Shown here one piece after another: positions 27,182-34,824 of a stretch of 64,000 nt of DNA (the first letter of the stretch is position 1; every line of letters starts with the position of its first letter). The stretch spans positions 62,001 to 126,000 of the forward strand of contig NZ_BJFN01000002.1 in assembly GCF_014189855.1 (NCBI RefSeq), read 5' to 3'. Under the pieces are notes generated by a model. The model was not told the origin of the DNA, did no database searches, and saw only the letters and a program-made list of their open reading frames with translations. Source of the DNA: Buttiauxella sp. A111 (GTDB lineage: Bacteria; Pseudomonadota; Gammaproteobacteria; Enterobacterales; Enterobacteriaceae). Made by a program: the position numbers and the translations under genes.

Positions 27182-27500
27182 CTGACTCACTCCGTTATTA
27201 GAATTATGACGTTGTCTGTTAAGCAATAAGCGGACCATCGTTGAAATAAAACTGGTGATTGTTAATCAAACATTAAATTATTGTTGAACAATAACCTAGT
27301 GAGTGTTGATTAATTAGACAAACAGAATCGAAAACTCGATGATAAAAAGCCAACACAGATCACTTTTTGCCGCTCGCTATCTTTCCGGAAATGAAGATTT
27401 GCACCACTAAGGTGCATAAAAATGCATTCATGCGCATTTATAGTGCATGAAATTGAAATAATCCCACCATCTCAATGCCTTGCCGCTACCAGGCTAATAT
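27182..27500. promoter_or_regulatory. Divergent promoter region of the pxp operon and its GntR regulator, with palindromes
   Basis: About 320 bases with candidate operators: TTATTGTTGAACAATAA at 27278-27294 (8-bp arms, one-base centre), TGATT-GTT-AATCA at about 27256-27268, TGCACC-ACTAA-GGTGCA at 27400-27416, and AAATGC-N8-GCATTT just after. The first resembles TTGT-N-ACAA sites of FCD-type GntR regulators. Autoregulation and control of the transporter operon by the divergent GntR protein is the simplest reading. Confidence 0.6.
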
Positions 27501-28202
27501 GTGAAGATTGCCGCTCACGAGGCCACCGCGCAGAACCCCATGAAGAAAGATGTGTCCGCTCAAATGCTGGGCGAGAAAATCGCTGAAACCATCCGCCAGA
27601 AAATTATCGTAGGCGAGCTCGCCCCTGGCGCACGCCTGTCTGAAACGGCGCTCAGCGAACAGCTGGATATTTCGCGCAATACGCTACGTGAAGTGTTTCG
27701 CATGCTGACCCAGGAAGGGTTGCTGCGCTATGAACCGAACCGTGGGGTTTACGTGGCAGTGCCAGATATGGCAGCCATTTTAGATATTTACCGCATTCGC
27801 CGTCTGATTGAGTGTGATGCGCTGACGCATGCCTATCCGTTACATCCGGCGGTAGCAAAAATGGCCGCAGCCGTTGAAGAGGCGCGTGAATATCGCAAGC
27901 TCAGCAACTGGCGTAATGTCGGCACCGCGAATATGAAGTTTCATACCGCAATTGTTGAACTGGCTGACAGTGAACGCCTGACACGCCTGTACCGCAATAT
28001 TTCCGCAGAACTGCGGCTGGTATTCGGCCATCTCAACGATCCAGAAATTCTCTACGCCCCGTATATTGAGAAAAACGCCCACATCCTGGCGCTGCTGATT
28101 GATGACCAAAATGAAAAAGCCGCCCACACCATGATGGAGTATCTTGAGCTATCCGAACGTACGGTACTGGCGGCCTGGTCCAGACACCAACAATCGTCCT
28201 GA
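27501..28202 (+). CDS. GntR-family (FCD) transcriptional regulator
   Basis: A protein of up to 233 residues. The N-terminal winged helix (ETIRQKIIVGELAPGARLSETALSEQLDISRNTLREVFRMLTQEGLL) is followed by an all-helical FCD ligand domain with IRRLIECDAL, FHTAIVELADSERLTRLY and a late H residue in EKNAHILALL, which often binds a metal and a carboxylate ligand. The start is either GTG 27501 or ATG 27540 (220 aa); neither has a strong ribosome site. Divergent from the pxp operon, it is its probable repressor or sensor of an organic acid. Confidence 0.9.
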   Translation: MKIAAHEATAQNPMKKDVSAQMLGEKIAETIRQKIIVGELAPGARLSETALSEQLDISRNTLREVFRMLTQEGLLRYEPNRGVYVAVPDMAAILDIYRIRRLIECDALTHAYPLHPAVAKMAAAVEEAREYRKLSNWRNVGTANMKFHTAIVELADSERLTRLYRNISAELRLVFGHLNDPEILYAPYIEKNAHILALLIDDQNEKAAHTMMEYLELSERTVLAAWSRHQQSS

Positions 28203-28237
28203 TGAATAGCTAACAATCACGTGCATTTTTTCAACCT

Positions 28238-28278
28238 TTAGTTTAGCATTTGCTTAATTAAGATAATGCTAAACTAAA
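28238..28278. promoter_or_regulatory. Perfect 14-bp inverted repeat, ygaV operator
   Basis: TTTAGTTTAGCATT and AATGCTAAACTAAA form a perfect 14-bp inverted repeat with a 13-base spacer, ending 3 bases before the ygaV start codon. ArsR-family YgaV represses ygaVP in E. coli, and this symmetry and position suit its autorepression site. The right arm would also mask the ribosome-loading region. Confidence 0.8.
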
Positions 28279-28281
28279 TCT

Positions 28282-28584
28282 ATGAATCCCGAACTGCTAA
28301 AACTCCAGGCCAGTGCGACCGATGCCGCAAAGCTACTCAAAGCAATGAGTAACGCCAATCGGCTACTGATCCTCTGCATGTTGCTCGATTCTCCCGGCAC
28401 CGGTGCGGGCGAGCTGGCTGCGGCAACCGGCCTGAGCCCTTCTGCCACTTCTCAACATCTTGCCCGCATGCGCAATGAAGGCCTGCTCGACAGTACCCGC
28501 GAGGCGCAGCGCATTCTTTACTTCATTAAAAGTGATGCCATTCGGGAAATTATCGGCACGCTTAAAGCCATTTATTGTCCGTGA
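28282..28584 (+). CDS. ygaV: ArsR-family regulator YgaV
   Basis: A 100-residue winged-helix repressor. [52 protein letters not shown] covers the DNA-binding domain; one Cys lies in the ILCML helix and one near the C-terminus (IYCP), as expected for a sulfur/redox-responsive member. It is leaderless or nearly so, since the operator ends 3 bases upstream. Directly followed by ygaP, as in E. coli. Confidence 0.92.
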   Translation: MNPELLKLQASATDAAKLLKAMSNANRLLILCMLLDSPGTGAGELAAATGLSPSATSQHLARMRNEGLLDSTREAQRILYFIKSDAIREIIGTLKAIYCP

Positions 28585-28592
28585 GGAACAGC

Positions 28593-29117
28593 ATGACTAT
28601 TCAGACTATTTCCCCAGCCGAAGCCAAAGTCCTGCTCGCCAAAGGCGCTGCGTTGATTGATATCCGCGAGCGCGACGAATATGCGCGCGAGAATATTGCC
28701 GAGGCACATTTACTGTCGCTTTCTGCCATCGAAAATGGCGACAGACTTGGCCCGTTTGATCCCTTTGATACGGTCATTTTTTATTGCCAGTCCGGCATGC
28801 GCACCGCTCAAAATGCGCAGAAGCTGGCGGATGCGGTGGCTCCAGCCAAAGTTTTGCTGATTGAAGGCGGATTAACGGCGTGGAAGAAAGATGGCCAGGA
28901 AATGCTCGCAGATAAATCGCAGCCTTTGCCGTTAATGCGCCAGGTGCAGATAGCCGCAGGGACATTGATTCTCGCAGGGGTGATTCTCGGTTTTGCTATC
29001 CACCCTGGCTTCTTTTTACTGTCGGGATTTGTGGGGGCAGGTTTGTTGTTTGCAGGTATCAGCGGTTTTTGCGGCATGGCTCGCTTGCTGGCCATTATGC
29101 CGTGGAATAAGCGCTAA
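28593..29117 (+). CDS. ygaP: Inner-membrane rhodanese YgaP
   Basis: A 174-residue protein with a cytoplasmic rhodanese domain (1-105; active-site loop YCQSGMR with Cys near residue 65) followed by two transmembrane helices (about 115-165). It carries persulfide sulfur on the Cys. ATG 28593 has GAGGAA 4 bases upstream; the open frame extends to 28575 into ygaV, which I consider not translated. Co-transcribed with ygaV. Confidence 0.93.
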   Translation: MTIQTISPAEAKVLLAKGAALIDIRERDEYARENIAEAHLLSLSAIENGDRLGPFDPFDTVIFYCQSGMRTAQNAQKLADAVAPAKVLLIEGGLTAWKKDGQEMLADKSQPLPLMRQVQIAAGTLILAGVILGFAIHPGFFLLSGFVGAGLLFAGISGFCGMARLLAIMPWNKR

Positions 29118-29190
29118 CTCGCAAGTATAAAACCAGCCGCTTTGGACTATGGTTAACGGTATACATTGTGTCGATTAAACGAGGTTAATT

Positions 29191-29370
29191 ATGTTCAAAG
29201 CTGGCGATTTGGTGCAACCCAAGCAAGGTGGCCCGAAATATGAAGTGCTGGATGTTCAGGGAGATACACTTTTCTGTACCCCCCGGAATATTTTGAGCGG
29301 TGAAAAAGTCACGCTAAAAGCGGAAGACGTGACTTTGTATAAAGAAGACGACGATTTTGGTGTTTGCTAA
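29191..29370 (+). CDS. Small DUF2158 (YodC-like) protein
   Basis: A 59-residue soluble protein, MFKAGDLVQPKQGGPKYEVL at the start and ending in an acidic KEDDDFGVC tail. The VQPKQGGPKYEV pattern is that of the DUF2158/YodC family, small beta-barrel proteins of unknown function. GAGG lies 7 bases before ATG 29191. It sits where E. coli has stpA, between ygaP and alaE. Confidence 0.85.
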   Translation: MFKAGDLVQPKQGGPKYEVLDVQGDTLFCTPRNILSGEKVTLKAEDVTLYKEDDDFGVC

Positions 29371-29424
29371 TGATGTGATTTTCAGGCGGGCAACCTTTTC
29401 CCCGCCTGAAACTGACACGTTCAA

Positions 29425-29712
29425 TCAGTACCCTCTTTCATATCCGGCAAAAAAACATTTCACTGCGGTGTCAGCATTCACCTCTTTGAAAAAATCGGCG
29501 ACCAACTCTTTATCGAGGTTGTAGCGACGCGTCAAAACGCCTGCTTCCCATGCAGCACGTTGGCGGTCACCGGTTTGCTCCGAAATGCGATGGCTAAACC
29601 CCAGAACAAAACCACGTTTATAGTCCGAACAGAAGCGAGTCACCCTGGTGACACTGTCAGCTTCACGGGCTTTTAGCCCTGCCATCAATCCCTTACCAAA
29701 ATGGTTATCCAC
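29425..29712 (-). CDS. yghW: DUF2623 family protein YghW
   Basis: A 95-residue protein matching YghW (DUF2623): [15 protein letters not shown] at the N-terminus, [16 protein letters not shown], and [14 protein letters not shown]. The function is unknown. I chose GTG 29712: AGGAG lies 7 bases upstream and the length equals the E. coli homologue; the open frame extends to 29784 without homology. In E. coli yghW is at another locus, so this position reflects rearrangement. Confidence 0.88.
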   Translation of the reverse strand: MDNHFGKGLMAGLKAREADSVTRVTRFCSDYKRGFVLGFSHRISEQTGDRQRAAWEAGVLTRRYNLDKELVADFFKEVNADTAVKCFFAGYERGY

Positions 29713-30047
29713 TTGAATGCTCCTGTCCGCCCCTTCGTTATATAAATAATTATATAACGAAAATTCATGTGCTGGATAGCCCAAAAAACAGCAGCAACCG
29801 GTGAAAATATAACCATATGATTTACAACTGAAAATTAATAGCTAAACGACAAAATCAGGAAACTCTGCCTGTTCTGTCCCATTTAACGGATTTTATTGAC
29901 AAAATGTCAGTAAATAAAAATTTATCACTAATTGTCCAATTCCAAGCAGCGATATAATCTAGTCGAACAAAATTAAACCATTTATTAGCACTGCCATTAG
30001 CGCTTGCGGGTAGTGCATCTCTCTAATTTTCATATGGAGTCGGAATA
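29713..30047. other. Divergent intergenic region yghW-alaE
   Basis: About 335 AT-rich bases carrying the promoters of yghW (leftward) and alaE (rightward). I see no RNA gene or convincing regulator site. An antisense frame at 29959-30171 overlaps alaE and is not supported. Confidence 0.5.
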
Positions 30048-30503
30048 ATGTTTTCTCCTGAGTCACGCTTGCGCCATGCAGTTGCGGATACTTTTGCAAT
30101 GGTGGTGTATTGCTCGGTTGTAAACATGATGATAGAGATTTTCCTCTCCGGCATGAGCTTTGAGCAGTCACTCTCTTCGCGTCTGGTTGCCATTCCAGTC
30201 AATATATTGATTGCCTGGCCCTACGGTTTCTATCGCGACGCGTTCATGCGTTTCACTAAACGCTACAGCCAGTCTAACTGGGCAAAAAATCTTGCAGACG
30301 TGCTGGCTTACGTGACTTTCCAGTCACCGGTTTACGTTGTCATTTTGTGGTCGGTCGGCGCTGACTGGAACCAGATAGCGGCTGCGGTTAGCTCGAACAT
30401 TATTGTGTCGATGCTTATGGGTGCAGCGTATGGCTATTTTCTGGATTATTGCCGCCGTCTGTTCCGTATCAGCGGTTACCGGAATGCAAAAGCTGGGGTT
30501 TGA
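30048..30503 (+). CDS. alaE: L-alanine exporter AlaE
   Basis: A 151-residue inner-membrane protein with four predicted helices. [41 protein letters not shown] and [16 protein letters not shown] match AlaE (YgaW), which exports excess L-alanine. The start is behind GGAGTCGGAATA. Standalone gene, convergent with ygaC as in E. coli. Confidence 0.95.
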   Translation: MFSPESRLRHAVADTFAMVVYCSVVNMMIEIFLSGMSFEQSLSSRLVAIPVNILIAWPYGFYRDAFMRFTKRYSQSNWAKNLADVLAYVTFQSPVYVVILWSVGADWNQIAAAVSSNIIVSMLMGAAYGYFLDYCRRLFRISGYRNAKAGV

Positions 30504-30557
30504 GCACGCTCAAGGGTGTTAGCGTTGCGCCATGACGTGCAACAACGCCGGTTTCGA

Positions 30558-30899
30558 TTAATGCTCGCCAAACAAACCAGACAAATAACGCTCCAGCGCA
30601 ATGCGTGAACTAAAGCCGTGCGGAATACCGTAATGCTGATGAATTTCGCCAGCCAGGTAGAGTGGAAACTGTTGGTAATGATCGCAAGTTTTAACGTCCG
30701 TCGCTGGTTCTGCCAGGGTTTGGCTTCGTTCTTTTAGCGTCGGGTGAATGATAAGCGCAGTTCGTCCCATACGCGCTTCACGATTGACATACACGTAATT
30801 TTCGCCACGGCGATATCCGTACGTTTTGGGTGTGACAACATCCATGGTAAAACCGGCTTTTTCAAGGACGCGGGCCACCTCATCGGGTCGTAAATACAT
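30558..30899 (-). CDS. ygaC: DUF2002 family protein YgaC
   Basis: A 113-residue protein nearly identical in layout to E. coli Yga[41 protein letters not shown] and [16 protein letters not shown]. The function is unknown; in E. coli it is Fur-regulated. A GAGGAAAAAA ribosome site precedes the start. Synteny alaE-ygaC-ygaM is conserved. Confidence 0.94.
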   Translation of the reverse strand: MYLRPDEVARVLEKAGFTMDVVTPKTYGYRRGENYVYVNREARMGRTALIIHPTLKERSQTLAEPATDVKTCDHYQQFPLYLAGEIHQHYGIPHGFSSRIALERYLSGLFGEH

Positions 30900-31059
30900 A
30901 TTTTTTCCTCATCATCTTTTATTGCAGCGCAACCTTACAATATCCAGCATTAGCAACGCTTTCAGATTAGTCCATAAAGACCACGAAAGAGAGTGTACGC
31001 CCTCATGACTAAATATTATGGTCTACACTTAGTGGTACATCGCAAAAAGGGAGAAACTA

Positions 31060-31386
31060 ATGTTTAACCGCGTAAATCGAAATGATGTAGACGAAGGTGT
31101 TGATGATATTAACCGTGACGTGAACCAACTGGCTGACACCCTGGAAGAGGTTCTCAAATCGTTCGGTAGCGATGTTAAAGAAGAAGGGGAAGCCGCCCGC
31201 AAAAAAGCGGAATCTCTATTGAAAGAGACGCGTGCTCGCCTTCAGGGTCGCACCCGAGTAAAACAAGCCGCTTGTGATGCGATCGGTTGCGCTGATACCT
31301 ATGTGCGCGACAAACCCTGGCAGAGCGTAGGTATTAGCGCCGCCGTGGGTATCTTCATCGGGGCTTTACTCGCGTCCCGACGTTAG
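31060..31386 (+). CDS. ygaM: DUF883/ElaB-family membrane-anchored protein YgaM
   Basis: A 108-residue protein with a charged helical N-terminal part (about 1-80) rich in Asp, Glu and Lys and a C-terminal membrane anchor (SVGISAAVGIFIGALLAS, residues 88-105). This is the YqjD/ElaB/YgaM architecture; relatives tether ribosomes to the inner membrane in stationary phase. GGGAG lies 8 bases upstream. Followed by a terminator. Confidence 0.93.
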   Translation: MFNRVNRNDVDEGVDDINRDVNQLADTLEEVLKSFGSDVKEEGEAARKKAESLLKETRARLQGRTRVKQAACDAIGCADTYVRDKPWQSVGISAAVGIFIGALLASRR

Positions 31387-31418
31387 TCATAAAAGCGTAG
31401 TGATAATAAATATGCGTC

Positions 31419-31447
31419 TAACCCCGGAAACCTTTCCGGGGTTTTTA
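31419..31447 (+). terminator. Terminator after ygaM
   Basis: ACCCCGGAAA-CC-TTTCCGGGGTTTTT, a GC-rich stem followed by T. It lies between ygaM and the convergent MocR gene. Confidence 0.85.
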
Positions 31448-31457
31448 TTTTCCGTCC

Positions 31458-32831
31458 TCAGCTGATCGCCTCACGCAATTGCTTTGCGGCCTGTCGCGCA
31501 AGTGACGGCGAAGTCAGATTAGTAAAGCTCATCAAAATCCCCCCTTCCCCTTTTGACACCATTCGCCAGTCACTTAATGCCTGCACCGCCAGCCCCGCTT
31601 CGCGAGCCTTAGCCACCCATTCGCGCTCATCGCCACGGACACGCATCACCAGTTGAATGCCTCCGGCTTGCGGTACGACATCGAACCCTTGCTCTCGCAG
31701 TGCCTGTTCCAGCCATACGCGTCGCTCGCTGTAGCACAAACGCATCTTTTTCAAATGTCGCCAAAAGTGGCCCTCGCGAAGAAAATCGGCAATGGTTTGC
31801 TGAATCAGTAACGGGGCGGTGCAGGGTAAGAAATGCGTATGCCGTGAGAATGCCTCGACCTGCTGTTGCGGCACCACCAACCAGGCGACGCGCAGTGCCG
31901 GAAACAGTGATTTGCTGAATGTTCCGGCGTAGATCACTCGCTGCGGACCATCGAGGCTTTTTATCGGGGGTAAGGGTTTCCCGTGGTAGCGAAACTCGCT
32001 GTCGTAATCGTCTTCAATCACCCAGCTTTGGTTGACCGCCGCCCAGTCGAGTAGTTGATGGCGGCGTGCCAGCGACAACGCCACGCCAAGCGGGCTTTGA
32101 TGAGCGGGCGTAAGTAGCGCAAAACGAGCGTCAGGAAAATGGTCTATCCCGTATTCAATTTGCATCCCTTCGCCATCGACGGGCACAGGATGCAACGCCA
32201 TCCCTGCTTCGTCGAAAACCGGGCGCACATAGCGGTAGCCGGGATCTTCCAGCCATATTCCATCCCCTGATTTTGCCAGCGTATGCACCACCAGCCGCAT
32301 CGCAGCCTGAAAACCGGCGGTGATAAATATCTGCTCCGGCTGGCAGTCAATACTGCGCGAAAAACGTAAATAGTCGGCAATGGCCTGGCGCAGTGTCGAT
32401 TCACCGTTAGATTCGGGCATGACCAGGTCATAGCGGGTTTGCAGACGGAGACGCCGCCCCATAACCCGCGCCCACAACCCTCGCGGAAAAGCGTCAAGGG
32501 CGGGCAACCCCATTTGAAACGGACGCGGCGCACCTTGTGGTTGGCTCAGTGCATTCGCAACGTTATTTGCCCCCGATGTGACGGAAGGACTGACAAACGT
32601 TCCAGCCTGGCCGCGTCTTTCCAGCCAGCCTTGTGCCACCAGTTCTCCATAGGCGTTTTCCACTGTCGCCCGTGCCACACCGAGTTCCAGCGCCATGGTG
32701 CGACTTGATGGCAAACGGCTCCCAGCCACCAGCTCACCGTCACTGATTGCCTGTTTGAGTTGCCTGGCGATTTGTTGATAACGCGGGATAGCGTGGTGGG
32801 CACTGACCACGAGTTCATTCGTCTTTGCCAT
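31458..32831 (-). CDS. MocR-type (GntR-aminotransferase fusion) regulator
   Basis: A 457-residue regulator: N-terminal GntR winged helix (PRYQQIARQLKQAISDGELVAGSRLPSSRTMALELGVARATVENAY, residues 16-60) joined to an aminotransferase-like PLP domain (about 105-457) with WVIEDDYDSEFRY and the PLP lysine in GTFSKSLFPALR. Similar to PdxR-type members. It is divergent from the AhpD-like gene 90 bases away, which is its likely target. Both genes are absent between ygaM and nrdH in E. coli K-12. Confidence 0.92.
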   Translation of the reverse strand: MAKTNELVVSAHHAIPRYQQIARQLKQAISDGELVAGSRLPSSRTMALELGVARATVENAYGELVAQGWLERRGQAGTFVSPSVTSGANNVANALSQPQGAPRPFQMGLPALDAFPRGLWARVMGRRLRLQTRYDLVMPESNGESTLRQAIADYLRFSRSIDCQPEQIFITAGFQAAMRLVVHTLAKSGDGIWLEDPGYRYVRPVFDEAGMALHPVPVDGEGMQIEYGIDHFPDARFALLTPAHQSPLGVALSLARRHQLLDWAAVNQSWVIEDDYDSEFRYHGKPLPPIKSLDGPQRVIYAGTFSKSLFPALRVAWLVVPQQQVEAFSRHTHFLPCTAPLLIQQTIADFLREGHFWRHLKKMRLCYSERRVWLEQALREQGFDVVPQAGGIQLVMRVRGDEREWVAKAREAGLAVQALSDWRMVSKGEGGILMSFTNLTSPSLARQAAKQLREAIS

Positions 32832-32921
32832 TATGGCCTGCTTTTTAAGTTAATTTATGGCTCTCTTTAGTAGTCCATCATAGTGCTAAATTGTCCGCAC
32901 ACCAACATGAGGAACAACACC

Positions 32922-33353
32922 ATGATCGAATTACGCCAGCCCTACTTTGACCTTTCCCCAGCAGTATTTAAGCCAATGCTTCAGGCGCTGAAAGGGCTGG
33001 AATCCAGCTCACTGGGTTCAACCATGATTGAACTGGTTTTCCTGCGTGTCTCGCAAATTAACGGCTGCGCCTATTGCCTGGAAATGCACTCAAAAGCCCT
33101 ACGCAAAGATGGCGTTGACCAGACCAAACTGGATGCACTCGCGGGCTGGAAAGTGAGTCATCACTTCAGCGACAAAGAGCGCGCAGCACTCGCCTGGGCT
33201 GAAGCCGTCACACTCATTACCGAAGGTGGCGCCGAAGATGCGGTGTACCAACCGTTGCTGCAATTCTTTACCGCCCAGGAAATTAGCGATTTGACGTTTA
33301 CCGCCAGCCTGATGAACGCGTTTAATCGTCTGGCGATCAGTATGCGTATGTAG
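32922..33353 (+). CDS. Carboxymuconolactone decarboxylase/AhpD-like protein
   Basis: A 143-residue all-helical CMD-fold protein with the redox motif CAYCLEMHSKALRK, i.e. CxxC followed by His, as in AhpD-type peroxidase partners. ALAWAEAVTLIT and LTFTASLMNAFNRLAIS complete the family pattern. ATG 32922 follows AGGAACAACACC; the earlier ATG 32883 has no ribosome site. Often placed next to MocR or TetR regulators as an oxidative-stress gene. Confidence 0.9.
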   Translation: MIELRQPYFDLSPAVFKPMLQALKGLESSSLGSTMIELVFLRVSQINGCAYCLEMHSKALRKDGVDQTKLDALAGWKVSHHFSDKERAALAWAEAVTLITEGGAEDAVYQPLLQFFTAQEISDLTFTASLMNAFNRLAISMRM

Positions 33354-33434
33354 TTTGGTTTCCCTTATCCATAAGGGCTGTCTCTTAGTCACATCGTTGA
33401 GACCAGGATGGGGTGTTTATGCCGGAAACGGTGA

Positions 33435-33983
33435 AGGTTCCGTTCACCCAAAGTTCTCAGTTATATGGAGTCACCGAACCGGTGAACGACTTAGGGTGGC
33501 CACCGTCGCCACCCTAAGAACCCGGACTCCCGGCAAATAAATCGCCGCTGCGCGGTAAACACCGTTTTTTACCCAACATTCGCGGTCGTTCGCGATTCGT
33601 TCCCGACGATCGCTCTCTTTCGCCGCTCCCGGCGGCTCAACCACGACTGAAGGGCAAAAAACGGCGCGATTTAAGCCGGAACCAACGTCAACGTCAAAAC
33701 CTAAGGTCAAAAGCCGAAGCGGTTTTGACCTTGTTCCCGGTATAAATTGCCCCAGTGTTCCCCATAAGTCAGGGTGGCGTGGTCGGGAACCACGCCAGTG
33801 AGCGATCGCCGGGAGCGAATCGCGAACGACCCTGAACGTTGGGGATAAGCTGGGGTTTACCGCGCAGCGGCAATTTAAAGACCGGGCGCCGGGGTTGCCA
33901 GGGGGCTGGCGCTAGCCACCTGGCACGTTCACCGTTAACAACGGTTGAAGAGATGACCAACCGTACAGGTGAACGGAAAACCT
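33435..33983. repeat. Large imperfect palindrome (about 550 bp, two inverted copies of a structured repeat)
   Basis: Two approximately 270-base arms face each other around the hairpin GGTCAAAA-N10-TTTTGACC at 33705-33730. The best-matched parts are GCCGCTGCGCGGTAAAC (left, from about 33544; inverse at about 33855-33872), GGTCGTTCGCGATTCG (about 33583) with its inverse near 33815-33830, and the outer ends AGGTTCCGTTCACC / GGTGAACGGAAAACCT. Each arm also contains local hairpins: CTTAGGGTGGC...GCCACCCTAAG at 33490-33518 on the left and a GCCAGG...CCTGGC hairpin at about 33898-33924 on the right, different in sequence but equal in position. Confidence 0.8.
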
Positions 33984-34000
33984 GCGAAGTTTACAGATCT

Positions 34001-34080
34001 CCCCCTCAGGGAGAGGGTTAGGGTGAGGGTTGTTTCGCTACAATTAGCCCTCATCCCAACCTTCTCCCCCAGGAGAAGGA
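34001..34080. repeat. REP-like inverted pair
   Basis: CTCCCCCTCAGGGAGAGGGTTAGGGTGAGGG is followed, in inverted orientation, by CCCTCATCCCAACCTTCTCCCCCAGGAGAAGGAG. This is the same sequence family as the tandem array at 41573-41800. It is a REP/BIME-type element between the large palindrome and the nrdH promoter. Confidence 0.8.
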
Positions 34081-34103
34081 GCAAAATACCCCTCACCAAA
34101 AAT

Positions 34104-34150
34104 ACCATATCTTGTATGGTTGATAATTTTCATTCCCACATCTAGTATTC
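34104..34150. promoter_or_regulatory. Tandem NrdR-like boxes upstream of nrdHIEF
   Basis: Two 16-base boxes, ACCATATCTTGTATGG (34104-34119) and CCCACATCTAGTATTC (34135-34150), separated by 15 bases, fit the paired NrdR-box arrangement of ribonucleotide reductase operons. The interval (TTGATAATTTTCATT) resembles half a Fur box. Both Fur and NrdR control this operon in E. coli. Confidence 0.65.
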
Positions 34151-34180
34151 ATATTCTCAACCATAGAGAGAATAAGAATC

Positions 34181-34417
34181 ATGCGCATTACCATATACAC
34201 TCGAAATGACTGTGTCCAATGCCACGCCACCAAACGCGCAATCGAAAGCCGTGGATTCACTTTTGAGCTGGTTAATCTCGATTTAACCCCAGAAGCAGCG
34301 GACGATTTGCGCGCTCAAGGTTATCGCCAGTTGCCGGTCGTCATTACCGATCAGGAAAGCTGGAGCGGGTTTCGCCCGGACATGATCAACCGCCTGCGCG
34401 CCCGAGTCAGCTCATGA
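34181..34417 (+). CDS. nrdH: Glutaredoxin-like protein NrdH
   Basis: A 78-residue thioredoxin-fold electron donor for the class Ib ribonucleotide reductase. The redox motif is CVQC (residues 11-14), and QLPVVITD with WSGFRPDMI is typical of NrdH. First gene of the nrdHIEF operon; its stop overlaps the nrdI start by 4 bases. Confidence 0.96.
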   Translation: MRITIYTRNDCVQCHATKRAIESRGFTFELVNLDLTPEAADDLRAQGYRQLPVVITDQESWSGFRPDMINRLRARVSS

Positions 34418-34824
34418 GTCATCTCGTCTACTTCTCGAGCACCTCGGAAAATACCCTTCGCTTTGTTGAGCGCCTGGGACTGCCCGCGCTGCGTATCCCG
34501 CTGGAGCTAAAACAGCGGCTGATCGTTACGGAACCCTACATTTTGATCGTGCCGAGCTACGGCGGTGGCGGAATTGCAGGTTCAGTGCCCGCCCAGGTGA
34601 TTCGATTTTTAAATAATGCGACCAACCGTGCATTACTGCGGGGCGTTATCGCCAGTGGAAATCGTAACTTTGGCGAAGGTTTTTGCCGGGCTGGCGACGT
34701 GATAGCCCAAAAATGCCAGGTGCCGTATCTCTATCGTTTTGAGCTGCTCGGCACTGAACAGGACATCGAAAACGTGCGTAAGGGAGTCAAAGAATTTTGG
34801 CAACGACAGAAGCTATCAGCGTAA
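34414..34824 (+). CDS. nrdI: Flavodoxin-like NrdI
   Basis: A 136-residue flavoprotein that supplies the oxidant for assembling the dimanganese-tyrosyl radical cofactor of NrdF. The FMN phosphate loop is [12 protein letters not shown] at residues 6-17; VPSYGGGG and [14 protein letters not shown] are further flavin-binding stretches. Overlaps both nrdH and nrdE. Confidence 0.96.
   Translation: MSHLVYFSSTSENTLRFVERLGLPALRIPLELKQRLIVTEPYILIVPSYGGGGIAGSVPAQVIRFLNNATNRALLRGVIASGNRNFGEGFCRAGDVIAQKCQVPYLYRFELLGTEQDIENVRKGVKEFWQRQKLSA

Larger units (their letters stand above)
33354..34180. other. Long non-coding region before nrdH
   Basis: About 830 bases filled by repeats rather than genes: a large imperfect palindrome (33435-33983), a REP-like inverted pair (34001-34080) and the nrdH promoter region with tandem NrdR-like boxes. 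Short frames on both strands at 33471-34021 run through the palindrome and show no protein-like composition. Confidence 0.7.

Noticed and set aside
33471-34021. Three short reading frames on both strands in the nrdH upstream region
   Set aside because: They lie inside an imperfect palindrome, lack ribosome sites and have Arg/Pro-rich translations typical of repeat DNA.
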